From Fragum whitleyi (lineage: Eukaryota; Mollusca; Bivalvia; Cardiida; Cardiidae), in NCBI GenBank assembly GCA_948146395.1, contig OX411555.1, positions 42,741,725-42,805,724 on the forward strand: a stretch of 64,000 nucleotides of DNA. Reading direction: 5' to 3'. Positions within the stretch are counted from its first letter, which is position 1, and each line of letters starts with the position of its first letter. The notes beneath the pieces are model-generated. The model was not told the DNA's origin. It saw only the letters and a program-made list of their open reading frames with translations, and did no database searches. The translations under genes and the position numbers were made by a program. This document shows positions 63,079-64,000 of this stretch, one piece after another.

Positions 63079-63131
63079 CAAGATCTGGCTAAGCTTTTTG
63101 TAATCAAACAGCTCATTTTCATACATCGTGT
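63079..63131 (-). CDS. DOCK exon 1 of the window (DHR-2 lobe A/B linker)
   Basis: Acceptor GGTCGAATAACTAG, donor GTATGC. After two bases of a split codon it reads TMYENELFDYKKLSQIL and continues in frame into [11 protein letters not shown] of exon 2. Vertebrate DOCK1 has QYENEMFDYEQLSELL followed by KKQAQFYENI, an unmistakable match. Only 53 bp. Preceding exons lie beyond the window. Confidence 0.88.
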
Positions 63132-63183
63132 CTAGTTATTCGACCAAGAATAAGAAAATCTGCTGACAACGTAGACATTTTGA

Positions 63184-63257
63184 CGGGTCAGCGCAATACC
63201 ATTGTAAGTGCCTTTATATTATAGGCACTTACAATGGTATTGCGCTGAGCCCTCAAT
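63184..63257. mobile_element. Family A hairpin MITE (clean copy)
   Basis: GGGTCAGCGCAATACCATTG, TAAGTGCCTTTATA; mirrored TATAGGCACTTACAATGGTA, TTGCGCTGAGCCC. An almost perfect stem of about 34 bp in the intron upstream of exon 1. Confidence 0.9.
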
Positions 63258-63310
63258 TTTAAGATTCCAGATCCAATTTGATGTATACACTGTAATGAAA
63301 ATCATAGCAA

Positions 63311-64000
63311 ACAAGAGCCATGTCAGAAATGGCCATCCCACGCCGAGAAAGCTTGATAGTAAACTGAGGCCTAATAGATTAAGGGTTCTACTTTAAGAAA
63401 TTAAGCCCCTACAAAATCTAAGTCTTTAAAATAACAAAGGGCAATAACTCCAAAATTAAACAAGCCAGAATTATAGTTCTTGTGCAATGTACTTCTCTTC
63501 CATGAGATCTATCCTCCCATAAAGTTTCAAGTTGATAGCTTTAATACTTTAGGAGATATGCTCCGGACAAAATCTAAGTCTTAAAAATAACAAAGGGCAA
63601 TAACTCCAAAATTATACAAGCAAGAGTTGTAGTTCTTGTGCACTGCTCTTCTCCTCCATAAGATCTATTTTCCCATAAAGTTTCAAGTTGATAGCTTTAA
63701 TACTTTAGGAGATATGCTCCGGACAAAATCTTAGTCTTAAAAATAACAAAGGGCAATAACTCCAAAATTATGCAAGCAAGAGTTGTTGTTCCTGTGCACT
63801 GTACTTCTCCTCCATGAGATCTATTCACCCATAAAGTTTCAAGTTGATAGCTATTATACTTTAGGAGATATGCTCCAGACAAAATGTAAGTCTTAAAAAT
63901 AACAAAAGGCAATAACTCCAAAATTATGCAAGCAAGAGTTGTAGTTCTTGTGCAATGCACTTCTCCTCCATGAGGTCTATCCTCCCATTAAGTTTTAAGT
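63311..64000 (+). mobile_element. AACAAGA-type element, subfamily e, head and array (runs off the window)
   Basis: Head AACAAGAGCCATGTCAGAAA with hairpin GCCATGTCAGAAATGGC. About four monomers of 155-156 bp follow (ACAAAGGGCAATAACTCCAA at 63436, 63590, 63746, 63902; TCAAGTTGATAGCTTTAATA). The 3' end lies beyond the window. The minus frame 63697-63960 with a doubled LACIILELLPFVIF is the array. Confidence 0.85.

Larger units (their letters stand above)
18176..63131 (-). other. DOCK1/2/5-like Rac GEF gene, 3' portion (gene span)
   Basis: Dock180-type proteins, usually bound to ELMO, activate Rac through the DHR-2 domain and bind Crk through C-terminal proline motifs. Fifteen minus-strand exons join in phase to give 576 codons and a stop. 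In order they encode the end of DHR-2 (with [63 protein letters not shown]), an NSTLRR segment and a Pro/Ser-rich tail. The segment VSPIEYAIETME and the tail NSTLRRF are closer to DOCK1/2/5 than to DOCK3/4, although DAAVNGG is the DOCK3/4-type reading. The upstream two-thirds of the gene (SH3, DHR-1, start of DHR-2) lie outside the window. Call by remembered family conservation, not a search. Confidence 0.93.

Noticed and set aside
63430..64000. A CRISPR-like array because of regular 156-bp spacing
   Set aside because: The whole unit repeats, with no distinct spacers, in an animal genome. It is a tandem array within a transposable element.

Overview
The window is eukaryotic and, most likely, from a bivalve mollusc. 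It is AT-rich, its exons are split, and its repeat families (tRNA-derived SINEs, hairpin MITEs, and long non-coding elements that start AACAAGA and end in a hairpin plus TAAAAA) are of the kind I associate with bivalve genomes. That assignment is inference. There are no bacterial genes, operons, rRNA genes or CRISPR arrays. Almost every open reading frame longer than 60 codons lies in a repeat.

One gene can be supported: the 3' part of a Dock180-type Rac guanine-nucleotide exchange factor (DOCK1/2/5-like) on the minus strand, from about 63.13 kb down to 18.18 kb. I recover 15 coding exons by eye, joined by phase-compatible splice sites. Together they give a 576-codon C-terminal stretch ending in a stop. 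It covers the end of the DHR-2 catalytic domain (exons 1-10), an NSTLRR segment like the one after DHR-2 in DOCK1/5 (exon 11), and a proline/serine-rich tail (exons 12-15) with a Crk-type PxLPxK SH3 ligand. The 5' half of the gene lies beyond 64 kb. Two consecutive tail introns need GC rather than GT donors, and two exons have local tandem duplicates that carry a donor site.

Layout: 1-18 kb is downstream of the gene and holds only repeats (SINEs with intact target-site duplications, long AACAAGA-type elements, a 60-bp tandem repeat, a stretch with a recurrent ACGCC/CCGC motif). 18-63 kb is gene, with introns of up to about 10 kb filled with transposable elements. 60.0-62.4 kb, in the intron between exons 2 and 3, holds two adjacent fold-back transposons with inverted arrays and 8- and 9-bp target-site duplications. 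63.3 kb to the end is a 156-bp tandem array that runs off the window.

Most repeats fall into about ten families: (A) perfect-hairpin MITEs of about 75 bp, 13 copies; (B) and (C) MITEs of about 230 bp with piggyBac-like TTAA-CCCTT ends; (D) palindromic elements of about 155 bp with TTAA-GG ends; (E) MITEs of about 130 bp; (F) the AACAAGA elements, in at least five subfamilies with different sequences but the same hairpin layout; (G) elements of about 470 bp; plus Tigger/mariner-like, Mutator-like and fold-back elements. They are nested several deep, and related empty sites inside the window prove some insertion boundaries. Small exons were found by matching the protein to remembered DOCK-family conservation and checking phase. 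Boundaries are therefore good but not transcript-verified.
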